DNA of 11,957 bases from Phytoactinopolyspora endophytica (GCF_004138495.1 NZ_ML142857.1:168876-180832), one strand, 5' to 3'. Counted from the stretch's first letter, positions 1-6,912 are shown. The notes: generated by a model not told the origin, from the sequence alone. Made by a program: numbers and translations.

Positions 1-30
1 GATGGTGGACATCGCGTCCGGATTGATCAT
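1..30 (-). CDS. Start of an unidentified minus-strand gene, cut by the window edge
   Basis: Only the first ten codons are visible, reading MINPDAMSTI from an ATG at 30..28. An AAGGAAG ribosome-binding sequence lies about 7 nt upstream. The ATG overlaps the TGA of the preceding minus-strand frame as ATGA (30..27), the usual sign of translational coupling. Ten residues are too few to assign a family, so product and length are unknown. Confidence 0.6.
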   Translation of the reverse strand, partial: MINPDAMSTI

Positions 31-188
31 CGTGGTACTTCCTTGAGAGCGGGGTTTCCGGCAGGTCCGAGCTTAGTGCCCCAGCGGATTCCGCCGGTCA
101 GTCGCCGTGTTCCCTCGTTGAAGCGCTGGCAGGCCGTGTTGACCAGCTCCAGATACGTGTCGGAACCCTTGGCCTGCAGCTCGCCGCT
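27..188 (-). pseudogene. 5'-truncated remnant: C-terminal 53 codons of an unrecognised protein
   Basis: The minus strand holds an open frame running from just after an in-frame TGA at 191..189 to a TGA at 29..27. It reads as plausible protein, with an amphipathic stretch TYLELVNTACQRFNEG followed by RWGTKLGPAGNPALKEVPR. There is no in-frame ATG, GTG or TTG, so it cannot start within the visible frame. Its stop overlaps the ATG of the next gene (ATGA), which is typical of an intact operon member at its 3' end. I infer the tail of a gene whose upstream part was lost when the hydrolase/MarR block came to lie beside it. The family was not recognised. A CTG start or a frameshift from upstream is a less likely alternative. 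Confidence 0.5.
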
Positions 189-202
189 TCACCCTGGACG
201 CG

Positions 203-1054
203 TCAGAGGTCGTGCGCTCTCACGAAGTCGGCGACGGCGGCGTTGAACCCGTCCGGGCGCTCCATATTGGGGTAATGCGCACTGTTCTCGACCGTGACGA
301 AGTGGCCACGCGGCACGGATCCGGCAAGGTGCCGTGCCATCCGCAGATGATCCTCACCGTCCACGCCTCCGGCGACGGCGAGCGCCGGCACGTCAATCTG
401 CGGCAGGCGCGCCCAGGTGTCGGTGACCGGGGTGGGCGCGACCGGCGGAACCGGTATGCCGGCGTCATCGAGGATGACGTGCGCGGCCAAGGTGTCACGC
501 ACCATCGTCTCGATACACCGGGTCACGTCCGAAGCGACGTCGCCCGGCCCGCGGCGCGGGCCGGGAACGAACCTCATGAACGCCTCGATCCATCCTTCGG
601 CGTCACCGGCTTCCTGCGTGCGCTGCCAGGTGGCCAGGATGTCGAGCACCCACGGCTCCGTGAACTCCGGCTCGCTGGTGCCGGTGCCGCTGACCACCAG
701 TGCCGCCACCCGCTCGGGGTACTCAAGAGCCGTGTCGACGGCGGTCCCGCCACCCATGGACAAGCCGACCAGAACCGCCCGCTCGATCTCAAGCGCGTCG
801 AGCAGCGCGACCACGTCGTCACAGAGCCGGTACGGCGCCGTCGGCGTCGAAGAGCTCCCGTGCCCGCGGGCATCTGGGGCCACGACACGGCGGTCCACGA
901 ACGCGTTGACCTGCTGATCCCACATCCGATGGTCGACCGCGCCCCCGTGGAGGAACACCAGCGGGTCGCCGCCGATGTCAGGGTCACGGTCGACGTAGCC
1001 CACACGTTGATCGCCGAGGTCGAGCATCCTGAACGGTGAAAGTGCCTCACTCAT
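203..1054 (-). CDS. Alpha/beta-fold hydrolase
   Basis: This 283-residue protein has the alpha/beta hydrolase layout. The oxyanion-hole HGG is at residues 36-38, DARGHG at 61-66, and the nucleophile elbow GLSMGG has Ser99. The likely acid is Asp232 in AGGVDGED, and the likely catalytic His260 sits in NSAHYPNMERP. Length and motifs suit the group that includes 3-oxoadipate enol-lactonases and small esterases, but the substrate is not deducible. No signal peptide is seen, so it is probably cytoplasmic. I chose the ATG at 1054. A TTG three codons upstream is in frame but has no better signal. No ribosome-binding site precedes the ATG, and a candidate promoter (TTGATT at 1095..1090, TATGGC at 1072..1067, 17-bp spacer) predicts a very short leader. 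The gene is divergent from the MarR gene, and the promoter elements lie inside the repeats proposed as MarR sites, so MarR repression is the natural inference. Confidence 0.9.
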   Translation of the reverse strand: MSEALSPFRMLDLGDQRVGYVDRDPDIGGDPLVFLHGGAVDHRMWDQQVNAFVDRRVVAPDARGHGSSSTPTAPYRLCDDVVALLDALEIERAVLVGLSMGGGTAVDTALEYPERVAALVVSGTGTSEPEFTEPWVLDILATWQRTQEAGDAEGWIEAFMRFVPGPRRGPGDVASDVTRCIETMVRDTLAAHVILDDAGIPVPPVAPTPVTDTWARLPQIDVPALAVAGGVDGEDHLRMARHLAGSVPRGHFVTVENSAHYPNMERPDGFNAAVADFVRAHDL

Positions 1055-1127
1055 GACAACCAAGGTGCCATACTGTCCTGAATTTTGACAATCAAGGTGT
1101 CATAATCGGGTGTTGTGAACAACCAAG
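1054..1127. promoter_or_regulatory. Divergent operator region with repeated MarR-type sites
   Basis: Two 19-bp near-identical copies lie at 1054-1072 and 1086-1104 (17 of 19 bases match). The second contains the inverted repeat TGACA-N7-TGTCA. A weaker third copy sharing ACAACCAAG lies at 1119-1127, inside the first codons of the MarR gene. The core starts at 1056, 1088 and 1119, a spacing of 32 and 31 bp or about three helical turns. Copy 1 overlaps the hydrolase start codon and candidate -10, copy 2 its candidate -35. This fits autoregulation plus repression of the divergent gene by MarR; the assignment is inference from position and symmetry. Confidence 0.7.
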
Positions 1128-1618
1128 CACTTGACCCTGATGCCCTCGCCGACCGCCTCGCCGAGATCTACCTGGTGGTCGGCCCGCTGTACCGCAAGGT
1201 CCTCCGCGTCGTCGAGCGCGACCAACCTGTGATGGGCATGTCTGTCGGCGTCCGCGCCGTGCTCGATCAGCTACGCCGACGTGGCGAGCTGACGGTCCCG
1301 CAGATGGCGCGCGATCAGGATCTCAGCCGCCAGTTCGTCCAGCGGATGGTCAACGACGCCCGCGAGGCCGGCTGGGTCGACGTGGTCGACAACCCCGCGC
1401 ACCGCCGATCCCACCTGGTTCGCCTCACCTCCACCGGCGAACAGGCCATCGGCGACGTCGCCGCGCGCGAGCACCGGCTGCTGAGCCAGGTCGGCGGCGA
1501 CATCACCGACACCGAGATCAACGCGACCCTCCGCGTGCTGACGGAGATGCTTGCGGCCCTGGACGCCGTGGACCGCCACGACGACCCCGACGTCCAGAAG
1601 CCGGCGCTCGGCCCGTAA
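1115..1618 (+). CDS. MarR-family transcriptional regulator
   Basis: The 167-residue protein has the MarR winged-helix fold. N-terminal dimerisation helices come first. The helix-turn-helix spans LTVPQMARDQDLSRQFVQRM at about residues 54-73, followed by the wing DNPAHRRSHLVRLT and a long C-terminal dimerisation helix. The length is normal for the family. The GTG start at 1115 has no ribosome-binding site, and a CATAAT -10-like element at 1101-1106 lies only about 8 bp upstream, so the transcript may be leaderless. The gene is divergent from the alpha/beta hydrolase, with operator-like repeats between them, so the hydrolase gene and its own gene are the likely targets. MarR proteins commonly respond to small phenolic or other aromatic ligands or to oxidation. 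There is no obvious redox cysteine, so ligand sensing is more likely. Confidence 0.9.
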   Translation: MNNQALDPDALADRLAEIYLVVGPLYRKVLRVVERDQPVMGMSVGVRAVLDQLRRRGELTVPQMARDQDLSRQFVQRMVNDAREAGWVDVVDNPAHRRSHLVRLTSTGEQAIGDVAAREHRLLSQVGGDITDTEINATLRVLTEMLAALDAVDRHDDPDVQKPALGP

Positions 1619-1693
1619 TTCTCCCTATGACCACGCCGCCGCAACGACCACAGCGCCGATCAAGGCACGCAAGATCGCCCAGCCCGCCTCCGG

Positions 1694-2143
1694 TCAGCGC
1701 TGGAACAGACCGACGAGCGTGCCGCTCGCGCGGGTGATCCCGTCTATCGCGCGATGCACATCGGCGACATGTGGCGCACGCGGCAACGCGGGCGCCTCCG
1801 AGAGCGCGAACAACCGGAAGAAGTACCGATGAGCCTCGTCACCGACAGGCGGCGCCGGCCCACCCCAGCCCAGCTCGCCGAAACCGTTCGGCCAGTCAGT
1901 GCCGCCAGGGTTCTCACCCTCCGCAATCCCGGTGATGTTCGGGTCAAGTCCGGTCACGAGCCAATGCAGAAACGACCCACCGGGTGCGTCCGGGTCCTCA
2001 CAGAGCAAGAGCAGCTCGGCAGTGCCTTCCGGGACACCTTCCCACTCCAGGCCAGGCGAGATATTGGCGTCGTGGAACGCGTGCCGGCCCGGTATCGGCG
2101 TGTTATCGGTGAACCTAGGGCTACGAAGAACAATGCCCGCCAT
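1694..2143 (-). CDS. YbhB/YbcL-type phosphatidylethanolamine-binding protein (PEBP)
   Basis: The 149-residue protein has the conserved bacterial PEBP motifs. These are SPGLEWEGVPEGT, the ligand-site DPDAP at residues 50-54, HW at 60-61, then GWGGPAPP and HRYFFRLFAL at about 92-113. The family's common GPCPP is GPAPP here, so that cysteine is absent. There is no signal peptide, so it is cytoplasmic. The family is named for homology to eukaryotic Raf kinase inhibitor protein, but the role of bacterial members is poorly defined. I chose the ATG at 2143 because GGGGGAG sits 7 nt upstream and the family motif begins right after it. The frame stays open upstream to 2272, but that stretch is Arg/Ala-rich and shows no PEBP similarity. 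It is convergent with the MarR gene, with no clear functional partner. Confidence 0.9.
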   Translation of the reverse strand: MAGIVLRSPRFTDNTPIPGRHAFHDANISPGLEWEGVPEGTAELLLLCEDPDAPGGSFLHWLVTGLDPNITGIAEGENPGGTDWPNGFGELGWGGPAPPVGDEAHRYFFRLFALSEAPALPRAPHVADVHRAIDGITRASGTLVGLFQR

Positions 2144-2173
2144 GAGATCACTCCCCCGTTGAGACCGCCGAGT

Positions 2174-2221
2174 CGTGCGTCGCACGTTACCCGCGAAGGC
2201 CGCGGGCATGCCGGGCCGGCA
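2174..2221. repeat. Cluster of three GC-rich short palindromes upstream of the PEBP gene
   Basis: Three inverted repeats follow one another in 48 bp: CGTGCG-T-CGCACG (2174-2186), CCCGCG-N5-CGCGGG (2190-2206) and TGCCGG-G-CCGGCA (2209-2221). All arms are perfect 6-mers. They lie in the spacer between the divergent PEBP gene and the decayed TetR gene. They could be protein-binding sites, a hairpin array in a transcript, or chance in very GC-rich DNA. No U-tract follows the second one, so it is not a canonical terminator. Confidence 0.45.
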
Positions 2222-2282
2222 GAGCCGCCCCACGCCGGCGGCGACCTCACGTTGAGCACTCATGCATGCCAAGCCCTGTGCT

Positions 2283-2295
2283 ATTCGACTCGAAT
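2283..2295. promoter_or_regulatory. Palindrome over the start of the decayed TetR gene, possible relic operator
   Basis: ATTCGA-C-TCGAAT is a perfect 6-bp inverted repeat with a 1-bp centre. It overlaps the ATG (2294) of the TetR-type remnant. That position would suit autorepression at a leaderless start. Since the regulator appears to have lost its DNA-binding domain, the site may now be unused or read by another regulator. The assignment rests only on symmetry and position. Confidence 0.4.
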
Positions 2296-2648
2296 GCCCG
2301 AGCTCACCGACACGCTGACGCCCCGCCCGGGTCGACCCACCGCTGCAGGTACCGCGAGCCGGTATGGCGGATCGGTATCGTGATACCGCCCATGACGAAA
2401 AGCTTCGGGCACACAGTGTGTGGCTTGCCGAGCACTACCGCGCCCCGTTCGACGAGGCTGTACGCGCCGGCATCGAGGCCGAGAGATTCCGCAGTCGCCA
2501 GAACCCCGCGGCGGTTGTCGACGTGTTGATCGCAAGCATGGACGGCCTGTTGTTCCCCCGCATCCTGGGCCACACCCGCACCGATCCCGCTGTCTACCGC
2601 GAAGTGGTCCTCGACCAGCTCGCCTGGTCATTGGAGGTGACACGGTGA
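2294..2648 (+). pseudogene. TetR-family regulator with internal deletion of the DNA-binding domain
   Basis: A frame opening at ATG 2294 reads MPELTDTLTPRPGRPTAA, a typical basic N-terminal lead-in of TetR regulators (RPGRP just before the first HTH helix). It then runs out at a stop near 2381. A second frame, readable from ATG 2364, carries a clear TetR ligand-binding C-terminal half: HSVWLAEHYRAPFDEAVRAG, then EAERFRSRQNPAAVVDVL and MDGLLFPRILG, ending at TGA 2646-2648. The helix-turn-helix (about 50 residues) and the next helices are missing, and the two parts differ in phase. I infer an internal deletion of roughly 90-100 codons with its junction around 2330-2370. The TGA overlaps the GTG of the next gene (GTGA), so this was once a coupled regulator/enzyme pair. 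A 94-residue HTH-less product from ATG 2364 is possible but would not bind DNA. Confidence 0.75.
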
Positions 2649-3326
2649 CTGTGCTGGTGACCGGCGCAACCGGCAAGGTCGGACGCCACGTCCTCAACGA
2701 GCTCACCCGTCACGGCATTCCTGCCCGTGCGGGGTCACGGCGCTCCGAGCCGGCATTGGACTGGAGCGACTCGCACACCTGGCCCGCCGCACTCGCCGGC
2801 GTGACGGGCGCGTTCATCGTGCTGCCCGGCGGCGACGACGGACACCGCTCGGTCACCGGCCTGGGCGACCATGTCCGAGCGTTCCTCGATCTCGCCGCGA
2901 CCTCAGGCGTGTCGAGGCTGGTGCTGATGACCGCGCTGGGCATGCAGTACGCACCCGAGGAGGTCGAGCAACGCGCAGTCGAGCTACACGTGGCCGGCAG
3001 CGACCTGGACTGGACGATCCTGCGTCCGAACTGGTTCTTCCAGAATCTCACCGAAGGCCCGCTGCGCGACCTCGCAGCCGCAGGCGACGGCGTCCTCCGG
3101 CTGCCGGCCGGTGATGCCGCGGTGAGCTTTATCGACGCCCGTGACATCGCCACCTGCGCCACGGTCGCCCTCGCCGGTGGCACGCACGACCTCACTGGTC
3201 CCGATAGCCTCACGTTTGCCGATGTCACCGGAACAGGCCGTGAACGCTCCCCTGCGCTACCTGTCACCGGCCCCGCGCGAGTCATATAGTCGAGACGATA
3301 GGGATCCGCGCACAGCGCACGCCTGA
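2645..3326 (+). pseudogene. NmrA-like NAD(P)-binding oxidoreductase, frameshifted near its C terminus
   Basis: The GTG at 2645 overlaps the TetR remnant's stop. The protein starts MTVLVTGATGKVGRHVLNEL, with the Rossmann motif GATGKVG at residues 7-13. RLVLMTALGM, the YAPEEVEQRAVE region and WTILRPNWFFQN then follow the usual order of NmrA/atypical short-chain family members. The original frame stops at 3289 after 214 residues ending SPALPVTGPARVI, which is unlike the family. From about 3230 the adjacent frame reads EQAVNAPLRYLSPAPRESY, the expected continuation, and stops at 3326. Removing one C at 3228-3229 joins the frames as FADVTEQAVNAP, so a 1-nt insertion is the simplest account. Even when repaired, the protein (about 226 residues) is shorter than the usual 270-300, so the tail was probably also lost. 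A sequencing error at CC is the main alternative for the shift. Confidence 0.7.
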
Positions 3327-3367
3327 CCCAACGCTGACTAAGTGATTTGTACTATTGTGGAGCCGGA

Positions 3368-3988
3368 ATGGCCAAGCTCAATCTGCTCGAGTCCGTGCTG
3401 TTGGGTCTCCTCGCTCGACGGCCGAGCGCGGGGTATGACATCCGCAAGTACCTGGAGAAGTCGGGGCGGATCTACGGTTACGCTCCACAGGCGTCACAGA
3501 TCTACCGCCAGCTGGCCTCTCTTGTCCGGCGTGACCTGCTGGAGTTCGAGATCGACACGGGTCGCGGCGGCCCAGACGCCAAGGTCTACTCGCCCACACC
3601 TGCCGGCTTCCGAGCGTTCCTGGAATGGGTGGATGCCCCCTTCCAGCCGTCGGAGCGGCCATTGGACGCACACTTCCAGCTACATTTCGCCCTGGCCGGC
3701 GCGGTGTCTCCGGTCGTCGCACTGCGCATCGTCGAGACGGAGCTGGCCTTCCGCCTGGAACAGGAAGCCAACTGGGCGCCCGACCTCTTCCTGCCCACGA
3801 CGGTCGAGGAGCCGCTGGACCTCGAGTGGATGGACGAAGCCGCCTTCCTGGGCGACGCCCGGGGCAACCAGCTCGCCAGCGCACACATCTCCTGGCTGCG
3901 CACCACGAGCCGCCGGCTACGGCGCTACATCGAGCGCACCGGCGCCGTATGGCCAGATCCACGCTGGAGCCGGCTCGCCGGTGAGTAG
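3368..3988 (+). CDS. PadR-family transcriptional regulator
   Basis: This 206-residue protein has the PadR winged helix at residues about 5-85: LLESVLLGLLARRPSAGYDI, then APQASQIYRQLASLVRRDLL and a wing DAKVYSPTPAGFRAFLEW. A C-terminal alpha-helical dimerisation region follows (about 100-200), as in two-domain PadR/virulence-activator-like members. I chose the ATG at 3368 because GGAG lies 5 nt upstream. An in-frame TTG seven codons earlier lacks support. The gene points the same way as the downstream sulfatase, 190 bp away, and nothing else lies between them. The sulfatase is therefore the best candidate target, with autoregulation likely. Its ligand cannot be inferred. Confidence 0.9.
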   Translation: MAKLNLLESVLLGLLARRPSAGYDIRKYLEKSGRIYGYAPQASQIYRQLASLVRRDLLEFEIDTGRGGPDAKVYSPTPAGFRAFLEWVDAPFQPSERPLDAHFQLHFALAGAVSPVVALRIVETELAFRLEQEANWAPDLFLPTTVEEPLDLEWMDEAAFLGDARGNQLASAHISWLRTTSRRLRRYIERTGAVWPDPRWSRLAGE

Positions 3989-3993
3989 GCCAT

Positions 3994-4020
3994 ATGCGGC
4001 GGGTCGTGCGGACCGCGCAT
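3994..4020 (+). terminator. Weak hairpin after the PadR gene
   Basis: Just past the PadR stop, ATGCG (3994-3998) pairs with CGCAT (4016-4020), and an inner GCGG-A-CCGC lies at about 4008-4016. The hairpin is GC-rich but has no following T-run, so it could only be a weak or factor-assisted terminator. Confidence 0.25.
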
Positions 4021-4029
4021 GGGCCCTTC

Positions 4030-4178
4030 GACACAGGCTAGGTTAAAACACATCTACTCGATGCTAGGCATTTTCTCCCCGATATCTGTATCCAACTATG
4101 TGACAAGTGCTAATCTTCTGGACACCGATGTCGCTGGCCCCAGCCCGCCACGGAGACGAGAAGCCGAGGGAACCCACT
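4030..4178 (+). promoter_or_regulatory. AT-rich promoter region of the sulfatase gene
   Basis: Roughly 4030-4118 is clearly more AT-rich than its surroundings, with runs such as GGTTAAAACACATC and GGCATTTTCTCC, as expected for a promoter. TAATCT at 4111-4116 is a plausible -10 but has no convincing -35 at standard spacing. That suits a promoter needing activation or one of low basal strength. ACTATGTGAC (4095-4104) loosely resembles ACTATTGTGG (3351-3360) ahead of the PadR gene, which may be a shared PadR site. The ribosome-binding sequence GAGGGA (4166-4171) ends 7 nt before the sulfatase ATG. Confidence 0.4.
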
Positions 4179-5642
4179 ATGTCCACAGCCTCCGCCCGAC
4201 GCCCGAACATCGTCCTGATCCTCACCGATGACCACGCCGCACATTCGATCGGTGCCTACGGATCGGTCGTGAACGAGACCCCTCGGATCGATGAGATCGC
4301 GCGGCAGGGCGTCCGCATGGACAACTGTTTCGTGACGAACTCGCTGTGCTCCCCCAGCCGCGCTTCGATCCTCACCGGTACCTACAGCCACGTGAACGGC
4401 GTGACGACGTTGTTCACGCCGATCGACGCGAGCCAGCCGACATTCATCTCACAGCTCAAGGAGGCGGGCTACCGGACGGGCATGGTCGGCAAGTGGCACA
4501 TGGGCGAGCAGGAGAGCGCGAACCCACAGGGCTTCGACTACTGGGACGTGCTGATCAATCAGGGCGAGTACCACAACCCGCGGTTTCTCTCGAAGGACGG
4601 CATCCGCGTGGAGGAGGGGTACGCGACCGACGTGATCACCGACCTCGCGATCGACTGGGTCGAGAGCCTCGAGGGCGACGAGCCGTGGTGCCTGCTCATC
4701 TGGCACAAGGCTCCGCACCGGTCGTGGGAGCCGGACGACAAGCACAAGGACATGTACTCCGACCCGATACCGGTGCCGGGAACGTTCTGGGACGACTACA
4801 GCACTCGCTCGGCGTCGGCGCGGCGCGCCCTCATGCGGATCGCGGACTACATCAACAACGACGACGTCAAGGTGGCGCCGCCGGAAGGCCTCAGCTACGA
4901 GGAGCTCGCGCTGTGGAAGTACCAGCGGTTCATGCAGGACTATCTCAGGTGCGTGGCATCCGTCGACGACAACGTCGGACGAGTCACCGACTGGCTACGC
5001 GAACGCGGCGACTTCGATGACACGCTGCTGATGTACAGCTCGGATCAGGGCTTCTTCCTGGGCGATCACGGATGGTTCGACAAACGGTTCATGTACGAGG
5101 AGTCGCTGCGGATGCCGCTCGTGGCGAGCTATCCGCGGGCGATCGAGGCCGGCTCGGTGCACGACGGCATCGTGACGAACGTCGACTTCGCGCAGACGAT
5201 ACTCGATGCCGCGGGAGCCGAGGCGCATCCGCGGATGCAGGGCCGCAGCTTCTGGGGCGATCTCGTCGGCGTCCCCTCCAGCTCGCCCGCGGAGGGGATG
5301 TACTACCGGTACTGGGAGAACGACGACTGGTTCCACAAGGCACCGGCCCACTACGGCTACCGCGATGCGCGCTACAAGATCATCCACTTTTACAACACGA
5401 GCAACGGGCTGCCCGGGACGGGCTTCTTCGAATACCCGGCCGAGTGGGAGCTCTACGACCTCGAGCGCGACCCCGAGGAACTGCGCAATGTCCACGACGA
5501 TCCGCAATACGCCTCGATCCGCGAAGAGCTCAAGGTCAAGCTGCACGCCGCACAGGCCGCGGTCGGCGACTCGCCCGCGGACGGACGAGCACCGACGGAG
5601 GACGACAGGCGCTCTGTGCTCACCCGGTTGACGAACCGATGA
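4179..5642 (+). CDS. Type I (formylglycine-dependent) sulfatase
   Basis: The 487-residue protein has the arylsulfatase/alkaline-phosphatase fold. Metal ligands Asp17-Asp18 lie in LILTDDHAAHSIGAYG, and the sulfatase signature CSPSRASILTG starts at Cys57. GKWHMG is at 104-109 (Lys105, His107), and SSDQGFFLGDHGWFDKR around 287-303 supplies further metal and active-site residues. The C-terminal subdomain reads LYDLERDPEELRN near residues 427-439, as in sulfatases of the choline-sulfatase/N-sulfoglucosamine hydrolase branch. Cys57 must be oxidised to formylglycine by a maturase that is not in this window. No signal peptide or lipobox is seen after the chosen ATG (GAGGGA 7 nt upstream), so the enzyme is probably cytoplasmic and acts on an imported or internal sulfate ester. 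The preceding PadR gene is the likely controller. The substrate is unknown. Confidence 0.93.
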   Translation: MSTASARRPNIVLILTDDHAAHSIGAYGSVVNETPRIDEIARQGVRMDNCFVTNSLCSPSRASILTGTYSHVNGVTTLFTPIDASQPTFISQLKEAGYRTGMVGKWHMGEQESANPQGFDYWDVLINQGEYHNPRFLSKDGIRVEEGYATDVITDLAIDWVESLEGDEPWCLLIWHKAPHRSWEPDDKHKDMYSDPIPVPGTFWDDYSTRSASARRALMRIADYINNDDVKVAPPEGLSYEELALWKYQRFMQDYLRCVASVDDNVGRVTDWLRERGDFDDTLLMYSSDQGFFLGDHGWFDKRFMYEESLRMPLVASYPRAIEAGSVHDGIVTNVDFAQTILDAAGAEAHPRMQGRSFWGDLVGVPSSSPAEGMYYRYWENDDWFHKAPAHYGYRDARYKIIHFYNTSNGLPGTGFFEYPAEWELYDLERDPEELRNVHDDPQYASIREELKVKLHAAQAAVGDSPADGRAPTEDDRRSVLTRLTNR

Positions 5643-5679
5643 GCTGAATCGTCATCACTGGTCATCGCGGATTGTTCGT

Positions 5680-6912
5680 TCACGCTCCGGCGTCCCTCTC
5701 ACTGGATGCTCGGATCAGGCGCTGCGCGCAGAGGGACGCTCCCAAGGCGAGCAGCGCGAAGACGGCGGCGAGGAGGCTGACATACCGGCTGCCGAGGAGT
5801 TCGATTCCGGCGGCTCCGACGAGGCCGGACATCGCGATCGCCAGGTACAGCACGCTCTGGTTCAACGAGATCACGATCGGGGTGGCATCGGGCCGTAGGC
5901 CGATCAGTCGATGCTGCTGAGGGGTGGTGATCGCGAAGGCGCCCACCACGTAGAACCCAACGACCACAAGCGCGGCGCCGAAGTGCCCGGTCGCCAACGG
6001 CACTACGATCAGCCCTGCCGTCAGCCAGATGAGCGCGACAGCGACCACGCGCGCCCCACCAAGACGATCGGTCAGGAAGCCAGCGGCGAGATTGCCGATC
6101 GCACCGGCGATGCCACCGGTGAACATCAGCACCGCCAGCGCCACACCGCTGCCGCCGGTGGCTGGAGCATAGATCACACCGATATAGGTGTAGGGGACGA
6201 ACACTGCCGTGAAGGCCACCAGAGTCGTCACCAGAAGCAACAAGACGCGACGGTCCCTCAACGGGCGCAGTCGCGCACGAAGCCCGCCGCCCGAGGGAAC
6301 TTGCAGGTGTTTGGGCACGAACGCCCAGACGCCGACCAGGCCGATGACCGCCAGGGCGGCGGCGAACCACATGGTCGCCCGCCAGTCCAGCAGACCGCCC
6401 AGGGCGGTGCCGATCGGGGCGCCAAATGCCACCGCGGCGGTGAAGCCGGTCACCACCAGGGCAATCGCTCGACCCTGCAACCGCGGCGCAACCAAGCTGG
6501 CGGCGGTCACCGAGGCGCTCGGAATGAACAACCCCACACCAGCTGCGGCAATGACCTGGGCTGCGATGATCTGACCGTAGGAGCCGGCTAACGCCGCGCC
6601 GACTGCTCCGATCAGATAGATCACCGTCGCCGTCACCAAGACCGTGCGACGGCGCCACGCCGCAGTCAGTGCGGTCAGCACCGGCGCGCTCACCGCGCAC
6701 GTCAGCGCGAACACTGTCACGATCTGCCCCGCGCTGGCCACGGAGATCTCGAAAGCCTCGACCAGCATCGGCAACAGGCCGGCCAACACGAACTCGCCGG
6801 TGCCGACGGCGAACACACCCAGGGCCAAGACCGCCACCCGGCCCATTCCCCCGGAACTACTCCCCCGGGAAGGGGCCTGCGTGCTCTCCCGAGTCTGCGA
6901 CGGGTACGTCAT
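5680..6912 (-). CDS. MFS efflux transporter (DHA1-like, 12 TM)
   Basis: This 410-residue protein has about 12 hydrophobic segments. A polar 20-residue N-terminal tail precedes the first helix (VAVLALGVFAVGTGEFVLAG). The GTGEFVLAGLLP motif in TM1 is typical of the DHA1 subgroup that includes AraJ and YdhP-type exporters. The central loop between TM6 and TM7 is basic (LRARLRPLRDRR). The protein should sit in the cytoplasmic membrane and export small molecules by proton antiport; the substrate is unknown. The ATG at 6912 is preceded by AAGGACAT. The gene is divergent from a TetR regulator, with two palindromic operators in the shared spacer, so TetR derepression by the pump's substrate is the standard inference. 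It is convergent with the sulfatase, whose stop lies 37 bp away, so the two are separate units. Confidence 0.93.
   Translation of the reverse strand: MTYPSQTRESTQAPSRGSSSGGMGRVAVLALGVFAVGTGEFVLAGLLPMLVEAFEISVASAGQIVTVFALTCAVSAPVLTALTAAWRRRTVLVTATVIYLIGAVGAALAGSYGQIIAAQVIAAAGVGLFIPSASVTAASLVAPRLQGRAIALVVTGFTAAVAFGAPIGTALGGLLDWRATMWFAAALAVIGLVGVWAFVPKHLQVPSGGGLRARLRPLRDRRVLLLLVTTLVAFTAVFVPYTYIGVIYAPATGGSGVALAVLMFTGGIAGAIGNLAAGFLTDRLGGARVVAVALIWLTAGLIVVPLATGHFGAALVVVGFYVVGAFAITTPQQHRLIGLRPDATPIVISLNQSVLYLAIAMSGLVGAAGIELLGSRYVSLLAAVFALLALGASLCAQRLIRASSERDAGA

Noticed and set aside
212..1039. Long plus-strand open frame opposite the alpha/beta hydrolase
   Set aside because: It is Arg/Gly/His-rich with no family motif and lies antisense to a clear hydrolase. 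Such frames are common in GC-rich coding DNA.
1085..1106. TTGACA and CATAAT as a -35/-10 pair for the MarR gene
   Set aside because: The spacer is only 10 bp, too short for a sigma-70-type promoter. TTGACA is better read as part of the repeat.
2144..2272. N-terminal extension of the PEBP protein by 43 codons
   Set aside because: The internal ATG at 2143 has a strong ribosome-binding site and is where family similarity begins. The extension crosses the palindromes.
5911..6591. Plus-strand open frame opposite the MFS gene
   Set aside because: The His/Gly/Arg/Gln-rich translation is a mirror of hydrophobic codons on the other strand.
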